NCBI RefSeq assembly: GCF_012933445.1
Contig: NZ_JABBNC010000044.1
Span: forward strand, 1-64,000
Direction: 5' to 3'
From: Actinoplanes sp. TBRC 11911
Lineage (GTDB): Bacteria > Actinomycetota > Actinomycetes > Mycobacteriales > Micromonosporaceae
DNA length: 64,000 bases
Of the stretch, positions 49,996 through 58,671 are shown one piece after another (the first letter of the stretch is position 1; every line of letters begins with the position of its first letter). The notes under the pieces were generated by a model. That model saw only the letters and a list, made by a program, of their open reading frames with translations, searched no databases and was not told the DNA's origin. Position numbers and translations under genes: made by a program.

Positions 49996-51016
49996 CCAGG
50001 ACCTCCCGGACGAAATGGCAGCTGGCAATCCGCTGCGGCGCGATCTGGTACGCCGGAGGTTCGTCCCGCGAGCAGATCTCCCGGGCGTACGCGCACCGCG
50101 GGTGGAACGAACAGCCCGAGGGCAGGTCGGTGAGCGGCGGCGGCAGTCCCGGGATGACGTTGAGCTGCCGGCCCTTGCGATCCAGCCGGGGAATCGACTC
50201 GAGCAGGGCTTTCGTGTACGGATGAGCGGGTCGCGAGTAGATGTCGTGGACCGGCGCCTCCTCGACCACCCGCCCGGCGTACATCACCGAGATCCGGTCC
50301 GCGACGTCGGCGACCACGCCCATGTCGTGGGTGATCAGGATCAGTCCCATGTTCCGTTGCTGCTGCAGCTCGGCGAGCAACTTCATGATCTGCGCCTGGA
50401 CGGTCACGTCGAGCGCGGTGGTCGGCTCGTCGGCGATGAGGATCTCAGGATCGAGCGCCAGCGCCATGGCGATCATGACGCGTTGCCGCATGCCGCCGGA
50501 GAACTGGTGCGGATAGTCGTGGATCCGGTCCCGGGCGCCCGGGATCCGCACCTGGTCGAGGAGTTCGATGGCGCGGGCCTTGGCGTCGCGCCGGGACATC
50601 CCGCGGTGCATCCGGAACATCTCGGCGAGCTGGAATCCCACCGTGAAGACCGGGTTCAGCGCGGACAGCGCGTCCTGGAAGATCATCGCGATGCGGTTGG
50701 CGCGCACCTTGCGACGGTCCGCCTCGCTGAGCTTGAGGAGGTCCACGCCGCGGTACAGCACCCGGCCGCCGGTGACGTGCGCGGGCGGGGTGTCCAGGAT
50801 GCCCATGATGGCCTGCGCGGTGACCGATTTGCCGCTGCCGGACTCGCCGAGCACCGCCAGCGTCTCGCCCGGGCGCAGCCACATGTTGACGCCGTTGACC
50901 GCCTTGGCCACGCCGTCGCGGGTGCGGAACTCCACGTGCAACTCGTCGACGTGCAGCAGGTGTGCGCGCGGGTCCATCCCGGGCAGCACGTCCATCTCGG
51001 CCTTGATGTCGGTCAT
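49988..51016 (-). CDS. oppD: Oligopeptide ABC transporter ATP-binding protein (OppD type)
   Basis: A 342-residue ATPase that pairs with OppF. Walker A is AVLGESGSGKSVTAQ, the Q-loop AMIFQDALSALNPV, signature FSGGMRQRVMIAMAL, Walker B ILIADEPTTALDVT, and H-loop LITHDMGVV. The C-terminus carries HPYTKALLESIPRLD, and a Cys cluster is present in SGCSFHPRCAYAREIC. ATG at 51016 overlaps the stop of a 12-codon mini-ORF (51013-51051) created by a tandem duplication of the oppC/oppD junction, and its ribosome site lies inside that mini-ORF. Translation is therefore likely coupled to the mini-ORF. Confidence 0.93.
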   Translation of the reverse strand: MTDIKAEMDVLPGMDPRAHLLHVDELHVEFRTRDGVAKAVNGVNMWLRPGETLAVLGESGSGKSVTAQAIMGILDTPPAHVTGGRVLYRGVDLLKLSEADRRKVRANRIAMIFQDALSALNPVFTVGFQLAEMFRMHRGMSRRDAKARAIELLDQVRIPGARDRIHDYPHQFSGGMRQRVMIAMALALDPEILIADEPTTALDVTVQAQIMKLLAELQQQRNMGLILITHDMGVVADVADRISVMYAGRVVEEAPVHDIYSRPAHPYTKALLESIPRLDRKGRQLNVIPGLPPPLTDLPSGCSFHPRCAYAREICSRDEPPAYQIAPQRIASCHFVREVLGV

Positions 51017-51086
51017 CGCGTCCGCCGCTCCGGGTCGAAGATGTCGGTCATCGCGTCCGCCGCTCCGGGTCGAAGATGTCGGTCAT
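51005..51086 (-). repeat. 35-bp tandem duplication at the oppC/oppD junction making two 12-codon mini-ORFs
   Basis: The segment beginning gatgtcggtcatcgcgtcc recurs at 51005, 51040 and (partly) 51075, a constant 35-bp step. On the minus strand each full copy carries ATGACCGACATC, the same first four codons as oppD. Because 35 is not a multiple of three, each copy ends in a stop: two mini-ORFs (51048-51086 and 51013-51051) both read MTDIFDPERRTR and each overlaps the next ATG as ATGA. FDPERR mimics the end of OppC (FDPKRR), so the junction itself seems to have been copied. The last mini-ORF supplies the GGAG before oppD. Confidence 0.8.
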
Positions 51087-51090
51087 CGGG

Positions 51091-52026
51091 TCATCGCCGC
51101 TTCGGGTCGAAGGCGTCGCGGACGGCATCGCCCAGCATGATGAAGGCCAGCACGGTCACGGCCAGGAAGATCGACGGCCAGACCACCGGACCGGCAACCA
51201 CGCGGACGTACGGCCCGTTCCCGGCGATCGACGTGCCCCAGCTGATCGCGTCCCCTTGGAGCCCGACGCCCAAATAGGACAATGTGGCCTCGGCCGCGAT
51301 GTTGATGCCGAGCAGGAGCGTGAGCACCACGAGGAACGGCCCGACCGCGTTCGGCAGGATGTGCCGGAACATCAGACGTCCCGGCCCGGCGCCGAGCATG
51401 CGGGCCGCGGTTACATAATCCTGGTTGCGGGCGGTGATCACCGCGGAGCGCATCACCCGGGCCGCCGTGGTCCACCCGAGCAGGCCCAGCGTCAGCGTCA
51501 CGGCCAGCACGCCGGTGTCGGTCTCGTGCACGGTGAACCGGCGGGCCAGCACGATCGCCGCCAGCAGGAACGGCACCCCGAGCACGATGTCGATGAACCG
51601 GGACAGCACCGCGTCCGCCCACCGCCCGTAGAAGCCGGCGACCAGGCCGACGGTCAGCCCGATGACCCCGGCGATCAGCGTGGCGACCACCGCCACGAAG
51701 ATCGAGTCACGGGCGCCGTAGATGGTCCGCGCGTACACGTTGCAGCCCTGGAAGTCGTACCCGAACAGGGCGCCGCCGCCGGCCGGGTGGTGCCGGTTGG
51801 CGAGCTGACAGTTGGCCGGGTCGGCCGAGGTGAACAGCGTCGGCCAGACCGCCATCAAAAGAATCACCGCGACCAGCACGGCCGCGATCCAGAACACCTT
51901 GCTGCGGCGCAGATCCCGCCAGGCGTCCCCGGCCAGGCTGCGCGGCTTCGCCGAGGAGGCGTCCGCCGGCCGGGTCGCGGCCGGTCCGGGCGCCTCCGCG
52001 GTGGTCACCGCGTTGATGTCACTCAT
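51091..52026 (-). CDS. oppC: Oligopeptide ABC transporter permease (OppC type)
   Basis: A 311-residue inner-membrane permease with an N-terminal cytoplasmic extension of about 40 residues (Ala/Pro-rich) and six membrane helices. The ABC-permease EAA loop is ITARNQDYVTAARMLGAGPG followed by RHILPNAVGP. LFGYDFQGCNVYARTIYGAR matches the OppC periplasmic segment. It forms the channel with OppB. Its start overlaps the oppB stop by 8 bp. The C-terminus ends FDPKRR, the sequence echoed in the duplicated mini-ORFs just downstream. Confidence 0.93.
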   Translation of the reverse strand: MSDINAVTTAEAPGPAATRPADASSAKPRSLAGDAWRDLRRSKVFWIAAVLVAVILLMAVWPTLFTSADPANCQLANRHHPAGGGALFGYDFQGCNVYARTIYGARDSIFVAVVATLIAGVIGLTVGLVAGFYGRWADAVLSRFIDIVLGVPFLLAAIVLARRFTVHETDTGVLAVTLTLGLLGWTTAARVMRSAVITARNQDYVTAARMLGAGPGRLMFRHILPNAVGPFLVVLTLLLGINIAAEATLSYLGVGLQGDAISWGTSIAGNGPYVRVVAGPVVWPSIFLAVTVLAFIMLGDAVRDAFDPKRR

Positions 52027-52945
52027 AGCGAATCCTCGGGTCGAGCACGGCGTAGAGCAGGTCGACGATCAGGTTCACGACCAGGAAGACGATCACCAGG
52101 ACGCTGACGAACCCGACCACCACCGGGCCGTCCTCGGTCCGGATGCCGCGGAAGAGGTTGAAGCCCACGCCGGGGATGTTGAACACGCCCTCGGTGACGA
52201 TCGCGCCGGACATCAGCACGCCGAGGTCCACGCCGATCAGCGTGATCACCGGGATCAGCGAGTTGCGCAGCACGTGCACGCCCACCACGCGCCGGGTGCT
52301 CAACCCCTTCGCTCGGGCCGTACGCACGTAGTCGGCGCGCAGATTTTCGGCGACCGACGACCGGGTCACCCGGAGCTCGGTGGCGACCACGAGCGTGCCC
52401 AGCACCAGCGCCGGCAGCAGCAGTTGGTAGAGGTTCGCGTCCCGGGTGACGGTCACCGGGAACCAGCCCAGCTTGACCCCGAAGATGAGCTGGGCGACCG
52501 GGGCCAGCACCACGATCGGCATGGCCAGCACCACCAGCGTGAGCACCAGGGTCACGTGGTCGAAGATCCCGCCCCGGCGGACCGCGGAGAACACCCCGGC
52601 GGCGATCGCGACGACCGCCGAGATCACGATCGCGAGCAGCGTGAGCTTGATGGTGATCGGCCACGCCTCGGCCAGCATGTCCCCGATCCGGCGGCCGGTG
52701 AGCGAGGTGCCGAAGTCGCCGGTGAGCAGGCCCTTCACGTAGTACCAGTACTGCGTGAAGAAGCCTTTGTCCAGGTGGTACTGGGCGTTGAGCGCCGCGC
52801 GCTGGCTGTCCGAGACGACGCGGTCACCGGCCAGGACCTGGTACGGGTCGTCCTGGTTGGCGAACATCAGCGCGTACACCACGAAGGTGGCCCCGAAGAA
52901 GGTCAGAACCATCTGGAGCAGGCGCCGCACGATGTATCGGGTCAT
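52019..52945 (-). CDS. oppB: Oligopeptide ABC transporter permease (OppB type)
   Basis: A 308-residue permease that begins MTRYIVRRLLQMVLTFFGAT, the usual OppB/DppB N-terminus, and has about six helices. The periplasmic region DKGFFTQYWYYVKGLLTGDF and the EAA loop LRADYVRTARAKGLSTRRVV are typical, and GVDLGVLMSGAIVTEGVFN belongs to the C-terminal half. It pairs with OppC. ATG 52945 has a GAGG site. A large hairpin separates it from the oppA gene, which may keep oppA transcript in excess of the membrane components. Confidence 0.93.
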   Translation of the reverse strand: MTRYIVRRLLQMVLTFFGATFVVYALMFANQDDPYQVLAGDRVVSDSQRAALNAQYHLDKGFFTQYWYYVKGLLTGDFGTSLTGRRIGDMLAEAWPITIKLTLLAIVISAVVAIAAGVFSAVRRGGIFDHVTLVLTLVVLAMPIVVLAPVAQLIFGVKLGWFPVTVTRDANLYQLLLPALVLGTLVVATELRVTRSSVAENLRADYVRTARAKGLSTRRVVGVHVLRNSLIPVITLIGVDLGVLMSGAIVTEGVFNIPGVGFNLFRGIRTEDGPVVVGFVSVLVIVFLVVNLIVDLLYAVLDPRIRYE

Positions 52946-52985
52946 GGATGAGGGCCTCTTCGTGCCTTGTGGGCGGGGCGTTGAC

Positions 52986-53029
52986 GCGGTGGTGGCGCCA
53001 CGGTTGGTCGACCGTGGCGCCACCACCGC
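52986..53029 (-). terminator. 19-bp perfect hairpin between oppA and oppB
   Basis: gcggtggtggcgccacggt (52986-53004) and accgtggcgccaccaccgc (53011-53029) are exact complements with a 6-nt loop, 10 bp after the oppA stop. No U-run follows. It probably acts as a partial terminator or a 3'-end stabiliser that lets the binding protein be made in excess of the permease. Confidence 0.65.
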
Positions 53030-53038
53030 GGAGTCGTG

Positions 53039-54655
53039 CTAGCTGGCCACGTCGATCGTGTAGATGTCCACGTTCTGGGAGAGGTCCATGGTCACGTCGT
53101 CGACCTTCGGCGAGTAGCCGTAGACGTTCTGACCGAACATCACCGGGATGACCGGCATGTCGTCCTTCAGAATGTCCTCGGCTTGCTGCCACTTCTTGAT
53201 GGCCTCGTCCGGGGTCTTCGCCTCGTCGCCGTCCTTGACCAGGCTGTCGAACGTCGGGTTGGTGTAGCCGGAGTAGTTCGACGAGCCGGTGGTCGTGTAG
53301 ACCGGCCCCAGGTAGGACTCCATCAGCGGGTAGTCCATCGCCCAGGCCAGCCGGACCAGGCCGACGTTCTTCTTCTCCTGAAGGTCCTTGACGAGCTCAC
53401 TCAGAGACGGCACCGCGTGGCTCGTGCAGTTGATCCCGAGCGACGACTTGATCTGGTTGCACAGCGCGTCGATGTAGGACTTGTACCCGCCGTCGGTGTT
53501 GTACGAGATGGTGATCTCGGCCGGGCCACCGCCCTGGGTGTACAGCTTCTTGGCCTGTGTCGGGTTGTATTCGCACGCGTCGCCGCAGCTGTTCGCGCGA
53601 TAGCCGTCGATCTGCGGGGACACCCAGGACGTCGCCGGTAGCTGCGTACCCAGGTAGATCTGGTCGGCGATCTCCTGGCGGTTGATCGCCATGGACAGCG
53701 CGCGGCGCACCCGCGGATCGGAGAAGTCCTTCTCGAACGTGGGGACGCCGATGAACTGGAACGCCGAGCTCGGACTCTTCTGCAGTCGCAGGCCGAGGTC
53801 GGAGGAGGCGGATCCGAGGCTCTCGGTCGGGATCTTGGTGTCGACGTCGAGGTTGCCGCTGATCAGGTCGTTGTACTGCGCGCCGAGGTCCTGGTAGATC
53901 TTCCAGGTGATGTTGTCGACCTTGGGGACCGTGCCCTTGAAGTCCGGGACCTTGGTCACCTGGATCTTCTGGTCGTGTTGCCACTTGCCCGTCATCTTGA
54001 AGGGCCCGTTGCCGATCGGCTCCTCGTTGAAGTCTTTGTTCAGCACGCCGTCCCCGCTGAAGGCGGCCTTGGGCAACGGGTAGAACGAGGCGTAGCTCAT
54101 CACCGTTTCGAAGCCGATGAACGGTGCGTCCAGCGTCACCTGAAGAGTCAAGTTGTTGATCTTCTTGAGGCCGGACATCTTCTTCACCGTGGGCGGCTTT
54201 TTCGTCGCCGGGTCCGGCTGCAGGTCGGCGTACCCCGCGATGCGGTCGAAGTAGTACGAGGTGACCTGGGCATTCGGCGCGAATGCGGCGTAATTCCACG
54301 CATTGATGTAGTTGTCCGCCGTGACCGGCTCGCCGTTGCTGAAGGTGAAGCCATCCTTCAGCTTGATCGTCCACACCTTGGCCGACTTGTCGTGGGTGAT
54401 CGAGTCGGCGGCCATCGTGTACGGCTTGTTGGTCTTGTCGATTCCGACGAGCGGATAGAACAGCGACGTCAGAACCTGCAGCCCGTACGTCTCGACGACG
54501 CCCGACGGGATCAGCGTTTGCGGCTCGCCGATGCTGATGCTGATGCTGTTCGGCAGCGCCTCGGTGTCCTGCGAATCACCACCGCTGCAACCTGCCGCCA
54601 ACAAGGCGATGGTGGCCACCGGGGCCACCATTCTCCATCGGCTCTTCCCAGGCAT
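53039..54655 (-). CDS. oppA: Oligopeptide ABC transporter substrate-binding lipoprotein (OppA type)
   Basis: A 538-residue lipoprotein of binding-protein family 5. The signal peptide ends ALLAAGC, with the lipidated Cys at residue 23. Family features are VWTIKLKDGFTFSNGEPVTA, WNYAAFAPNAQVTSYYFDRI, EPIGNGPFKMTGKW, DPRVRRALSMAINRQEIADQ and LVRLAWAMDYPLMESYLGPV. It captures peptides at the outer membrane face and delivers them to OppBC. It is the first gene of the operon. The two Cys-bearing segments (NSCGDACEYN and DALCNQ...INCTSH) may form disulfides. Confidence 0.93.
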   Translation of the reverse strand: MPGKSRWRMVAPVATIALLAAGCSGGDSQDTEALPNSISISIGEPQTLIPSGVVETYGLQVLTSLFYPLVGIDKTNKPYTMAADSITHDKSAKVWTIKLKDGFTFSNGEPVTADNYINAWNYAAFAPNAQVTSYYFDRIAGYADLQPDPATKKPPTVKKMSGLKKINNLTLQVTLDAPFIGFETVMSYASFYPLPKAAFSGDGVLNKDFNEEPIGNGPFKMTGKWQHDQKIQVTKVPDFKGTVPKVDNITWKIYQDLGAQYNDLISGNLDVDTKIPTESLGSASSDLGLRLQKSPSSAFQFIGVPTFEKDFSDPRVRRALSMAINRQEIADQIYLGTQLPATSWVSPQIDGYRANSCGDACEYNPTQAKKLYTQGGGPAEITISYNTDGGYKSYIDALCNQIKSSLGINCTSHAVPSLSELVKDLQEKKNVGLVRLAWAMDYPLMESYLGPVYTTTGSSNYSGYTNPTFDSLVKDGDEAKTPDEAIKKWQQAEDILKDDMPVIPVMFGQNVYGYSPKVDDVTMDLSQNVDIYTIDVAS

Positions 54656-54880
54656 CTAGGGGTGCCTCCTTCAGGGGCGCTCACGGGGGTCGTGTGAGTA
54701 GCTGCCACTGTGACACAGAGCCAGCGACCGCCAAGGTCCCGTTATCAAGCCGATATTAGCGATGGCTTGTGGACAGGCAACCTCAGCACCCATTCGTCCT
54801 CAAGGGACAAGCGCGCGACCTGGGAAAACATCACCGCGTATTGATGTGACAACGCACCGCGATAATCGACGTCGGACTGG

Positions 54881-55546
54881 TCACACGAGACGACGATCCG
54901 CCGCCCACCGTGACAATTCGTAGCGGTTGCTCATTTGGAGCTTGCGCAAGACGTTGGAAACGTGTGTTTCCACCGTCTTGATCGAAATGAACAATTCCTT
55001 CGCGATTTCCTTGTACGCGTATCCGCGCGCGAGCAACCGCAGGACCTGCCGCTCCCGGTTGGTGAGCTGGTCGAGTTCCGGATCGGCGACCGGGACGTCC
55101 GGCCTGGACGCGAAGGCGTCGAGCACGAACCCGGCCAGTCGCGGGCTGAACACCGCGTCGCCGTCGGCCACCCGCTTGATGGCGGCGGCCAGCTCGTCCG
55201 GGGAGATGGTCTTGGTCACGTACCCGCGGGCGCCGGCCCGGATCAGACCGATCACGTCCTCGGCCGCGTCCGATACGGACAGTGCCAGGAAACGCACCTG
55301 CGGGTGACTGCGCCGCATCGCGTCCAGCACCGCGCGGCCGCCGCCGTCCGGCATGTGCACGTCGAGGAGCACCACGTCCGGCTCGAGCGCGGTGATCTTG
55401 CTGATCGCCTCGGCAACCGTGCTCGCCTCGCCCACCACCTCGACGTGGGCACCCAGCTCGGCGCGGACGCCCGCGCGGAACATCGCGTGGTCGTCGACGA
55501 GGAACACGGTCAGCCTGCGGTTCACCGGTTCGGTGGCCTCGGTCAT
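54881..55546 (-). CDS. NarL/LuxR family response regulator (LiaR/MacR-like)
   Basis: A 221-residue two-component regulator. The receiver has the acidic pair DD at 18-19 in VFLVDDHAMFRAGV, the phosphoacceptor in VVLLDVHMPDGGG (Asp62), a Ser/Thr-type switch position in RFLALSVSD, and the conserved Lys in YVTKTISPDEL. The C-terminal LuxR helix-turn-helix is LTNRERQVLRLLARGYAYKE and ISIKTVETHVSNVLRKLQMS. The start overlaps the kinase stop by 4 bp, so the pair is translated together. Together with the PspC-bearing kinase this resembles envelope-stress LiaRS/MacRS-type systems. Confidence 0.93.
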   Translation of the reverse strand: MTEATEPVNRRLTVFLVDDHAMFRAGVRAELGAHVEVVGEASTVAEAISKITALEPDVVLLDVHMPDGGGRAVLDAMRRSHPQVRFLALSVSDAAEDVIGLIRAGARGYVTKTISPDELAAAIKRVADGDAVFSPRLAGFVLDAFASRPDVPVADPELDQLTNRERQVLRLLARGYAYKEIAKELFISIKTVETHVSNVLRKLQMSNRYELSRWAADRRLV

Positions 55547-56802
55547 CGTGCAGTCTCCTTCCCGGCAGTCATGCTGTCCCGCGTGGCCGGCAACGTCAGC
55601 CGCACCTCGGTGCCGTCGCCGGGAGCACTGCGGATCTCCGCTTTGCCCCCGTGACGCTGCATCCGTCCGATGATCGAACCACGAACGCCGTGCCGTGTCT
55701 CCGCCACACCGGACAGGTCGAACCCGGCCCCGCGGTCGCGGACGAACACGCTCAGCTCATCGGACTCGACCTCGGCGTAGAGCGAGACGGTCTGCACGCC
55801 GGCGTGGCGGGCCGCGTTGACCAGCGCCTCCCGGGCGGCCGCGACCAGCGCCGCGACCCGGTCGTCGCACTCGGTGTCGCCGACCACGACCGTCTCCACG
55901 CTGATCGCGTACGTGTCTTCGACCTCGGCGGCGGCCTGCTCCAGCGCGGCGGCGAACCGCTCGGTCGGCGAGGCGGTCGGCTTGTACAGCCAGTTACGCA
56001 GGCTGCGCTCCTGGCCGCGGGCCAGCCGCTGCACCTCTTTGACGTCGGCCGAGTTGCGCTGGATCAGCGCCAGCGTGTGCAGCACCTGGTCGTGGATCAT
56101 CGCGGCCACCTCGGCCCGCTCCTGCTCCCGGATCCGGCCCTCACGCTCGGTGCGCAGCTGGTTGAACATGCGGTAGATCAGTGGGGCGGCGACCACGCCG
56201 AACCCGAGCAGCCCGACCAGCGCGAAGATCAGGCCGTTCAGCACCGATCCGAGGGTGCCCGTCGGGGCGTACACGGCGACCACGCCGATGATGCCGGTGG
56301 CGACCAGGACGCCGCCGCCGATCAGGCGGAGTAAGAAGTATCGCCGGTCACTCTCGGCCACCACGGCGGCCAGCCACGGTGTCGGCGGGCGGGAGCCGGA
56401 CCAGTGGCCGCGGCGCGTCGGGTCGGACTGGTGCCAGATGATGCCGGCGCCGACCGCGACCACCGCGATCAGCCAGCCGACCGTGCCGGCCACGTTGTCC
56501 TTGAACACCAGGGCCTGCAGCAGCACCACGCCCAGGCCGATGGCGCCGAACGGCAGCAGCATGGCGTAGTCGCGGCGCGGCGGGTTCGCATCGGTGGGAA
56601 TCTGTTGCGGCAGGACCGCCCAGAAGGCCGCGTAGAGAAGAAGGCCGAGACCGTTGAAACCCAGCAGGACCACCAGAGCGATGCGCACCGCGAGCAGCGG
56701 CAGCCCCAGGTGCTCCGCCAGGCCGGCCGCGACCCCCGCGACGACCCGATGGTCGCGCGGACGGTACAGGCGGCGCGTGGGCGGTGTGACGGCGGCGGTG
56801 AT
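55543..56802 (-). CDS. PspC-domain sensor histidine kinase, apparent ATC start
   Basis: A 419-residue kinase. The N-terminal PspC domain reads RLYRPRDHRVVAGVAAGLAE and HLGLPLLAVRIALVVL. Five or six further membrane helices follow to about residue 215. The dimerisation/H-box is ERAEVAAMIHDQVLHTLALI, with the phosphoacceptor His in MIHDQ, and the ATPase N-box is VAAAREALVNAARHAG with DRGAGFDL and GVRGSIIGRMQRHGGKA. The first standard start in frame (GTG 56688) would cut the PspC domain in half. Between it and the in-frame TGA there is no ATG, GTG or TTG, but AGGAGGAGCC directly precedes ATC at 56802, which I take as the start. It is coupled to the response regulator. Confidence 0.82.
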   Translation of the reverse strand: MTAAVTPPTRRLYRPRDHRVVAGVAAGLAEHLGLPLLAVRIALVVLLGFNGLGLLLYAAFWAVLPQQIPTDANPPRRDYAMLLPFGAIGLGVVLLQALVFKDNVAGTVGWLIAVVAVGAGIIWHQSDPTRRGHWSGSRPPTPWLAAVVAESDRRYFLLRLIGGGVLVATGIIGVVAVYAPTGTLGSVLNGLIFALVGLLGFGVVAAPLIYRMFNQLRTEREGRIREQERAEVAAMIHDQVLHTLALIQRNSADVKEVQRLARGQERSLRNWLYKPTASPTERFAAALEQAAAEVEDTYAISVETVVVGDTECDDRVAALVAAAREALVNAARHAGVQTVSLYAEVESDELSVFVRDRGAGFDLSGVAETRHGVRGSIIGRMQRHGGKAEIRSAPGDGTEVRLTLPATRDSMTAGKETAR

Positions 56803-56955
56803 GGCTCCTCCTCAATCGTTCCGTTCGATCGTCACACGTCCGGGCCGCGCGGGCCACGGGGAACTTCCCCCGGGTTCGGGGCCCTCGGATCTCAGGGTGG
56901 CCTCAGGGTCGGTGCCGGAAGCGTCTCGGGTGGGTTCGGCGTCAGGATCGATGGC
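56803..56955. promoter_or_regulatory. Divergent promoter region of the PspC system
   Basis: A 153-bp gap between the kinase (minus) and the PspC/LiaF-like gene (plus). It holds the direct repeat ctcagggt at about 56890 and 56902 and several gtcgg/cgg steps. A site for the neighbouring response regulator is plausible here, but I cannot define one. Confidence 0.4.
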
Positions 56956-58671
56956 ATGAACGACGAAGCTGCCGACAAGCGGGATCCGTCCGCTGCCGCC
57001 GAGAGCATCCCGCCGGCGGCTCCCACCAGCGACCCCGGGCCCGCGCAGGCCCCGACGGCCGCCGAGCCTCCCGGGGCCGCCGGCGCCACCGAGCCTTTCG
57101 AGAGTCCCGCGGGCACCGAGCCTTTCGCGGCCACCGCGCCCACCGCGGACGCCGCGGGTGACGAGCCGACCGCGCCGATCGGGCCGAGGCCGTCCGCGTG
57201 GACGCCGCCGGCCGGTGGCATTCCGGAGGCCGACGCGCCGCCCGCCGGCCAGGGCCCCCCGCCGCCCGGCGCGGCCCCGCCGCCGCCACCGGGTGCCGGT
57301 CCCACGCCGCCGCCCGGTGCCGGTCCCACGCCGCCGCCCGGTCCCGGTCCCACGCCGCCGCCCTGGAGCAACATTCCCGGCTTCAACCGCGCCCACCTGA
57401 TCCGCCCCAAGCAGGGCCGATACATCGCCGGCGTGAGCGGAGCGCTGGCCCGGGCCACGAACACCGACCCGGTCCTCTGGCGGGTGCTGCTGGCCGTGCT
57501 CGGCGTGATGAGCGGCGTCGGCGTCCTGCTGTACCTGATCGGCTGGCTGGTCATCCCGTCCGAGGGAGACTCCGCCTCGCCGGTCGAGTCGCTGCTCGGC
57601 AAGGGCCGCTCCGGCATGAGCCCGCTGTCCGTGGTCGTGCTCGGCGGCGCGGCAGTGCTCACCTTCGCGTTCATCGTGCAGGACGGGGTGCGGGCCGGGC
57701 TGCTGGCCGCCGCGGTCATCCTGGCCGCGGTCCTGCTGATCAAGCGAGGCCAGTCGAACTCGAACAGCCCCGCGCCGGAGGCGGCCACATTTCCCGGCAC
57801 CTTCCCCGCGCCGCCGCCACCACCACCGGCCCCGGGTGCGCCGTCGGCTGCCCCGACTGCCGAGTTCCCGGCCGCGGCTTTCGCGGCCCCGGCACCCGCA
57901 GCCGCAACGGCCACGGAACCGGTGACCGAGCAGCTGCCGCCCCGGCCGCCGCAGAGCTCGTACCGGCCGCCCTTCGCCCCGCACGGCCCGTACGCGCCGC
58001 AGGTCCCGCCCATGCCGCCCATGCCGCCGGTCCCGCAGGTGCCGAGCGTGCCGCGCCGGCAGCGCCGGCCCCGGGAGCGGTCCAAGCTCGGCCGCCTGAC
58101 CTTCTTCGCCGTGGTCGTCGTGCTCGGTCTGATGGCCGCCATCGACATGGCCGGCGCGAGCATCGCGGTCTCCGCGTACTTCGCCGCCGCCCTGGTCACC
58201 ATCGGCCTCGGCCTGGTGGTCGGTGCCTGGCTGGGCCGGGCCCGCGGGTTGATCGCCCTGGGCCTGATCACCGCGGTCGGCCTGCTCGTCTCGACCGGCG
58301 CCGAGCGCTGGGGCGGCGAGATCGGCAACAGCGTCTATCGGCCGCTGACCATTCAGGCGGTCGCCGACCGGTACGACTTCGCGGTCGGCAACGCCACGCT
58401 CGACCTGACCCAGATCGACTTCGCCGGCCAGAAGCAGGACATCACGGTGAACATGAAGGTCGGCCAGCTCAAGGTGCTGCTGCCACCGACGGTCGACACC
58501 ACGGCCACGGTCCAGATGCAGAACGGCCGGGCCGAGGTCTTCGGCAAGCACTTCGACGGCCGCGACGTCGACGGTCAGCAGGTCGTCAACACCGGCCCGG
58601 ACGGGCCCGGCGGTGGCAACCTGACCCTGAATCTGCAGATGGACACGGGCAACCTGGAGGTGAACCGATGA
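56956..58671 (+). CDS. PspC/LiaF-like membrane protein with proline-rich linkers
   Basis: A 571-residue protein. An acidic Ala/Pro-rich N-terminus of about 105 residues ends in three PPPGAGPTPP-type repeats. It is followed by a PspC domain (GRYIAGVSGALARATNTDPV and a helix VLWRVLLAVLGVMSGVG), two more helices, a second Pro-rich linker, and three helices near 390-450. It ends in a beta-rich LiaF/toast-rack-like domain (about 470-571: VGNATLDLTQIDFAGQKQDI, VNMKVGQLKVLLPP). Such proteins are thought to sense or buffer envelope damage together with the kinase encoded divergently. ATG 56956 matches the start of the ordered coding sequence; upstream codons are not supported. Its stop overlaps the next ATG. 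Confidence 0.85.
   Translation: MNDEAADKRDPSAAAESIPPAAPTSDPGPAQAPTAAEPPGAAGATEPFESPAGTEPFAATAPTADAAGDEPTAPIGPRPSAWTPPAGGIPEADAPPAGQGPPPPGAAPPPPPGAGPTPPPGAGPTPPPGPGPTPPPWSNIPGFNRAHLIRPKQGRYIAGVSGALARATNTDPVLWRVLLAVLGVMSGVGVLLYLIGWLVIPSEGDSASPVESLLGKGRSGMSPLSVVVLGGAAVLTFAFIVQDGVRAGLLAAAVILAAVLLIKRGQSNSNSPAPEAATFPGTFPAPPPPPPAPGAPSAAPTAEFPAAAFAAPAPAAATATEPVTEQLPPRPPQSSYRPPFAPHGPYAPQVPPMPPMPPVPQVPSVPRRQRRPRERSKLGRLTFFAVVVVLGLMAAIDMAGASIAVSAYFAAALVTIGLGLVVGAWLGRARGLIALGLITAVGLLVSTGAERWGGEIGNSVYRPLTIQAVADRYDFAVGNATLDLTQIDFAGQKQDITVNMKVGQLKVLLPPTVDTTATVQMQNGRAEVFGKHFDGRDVDGQQVVNTGPDGPGGGNLTLNLQMDTGNLEVNR

Noticed and set aside
56688..56688. GTG 56688 as start of the sensor kinase
   Set aside because: It would remove half of a clear PspC domain; coding sequence continues upstream to the ATC at 56802.
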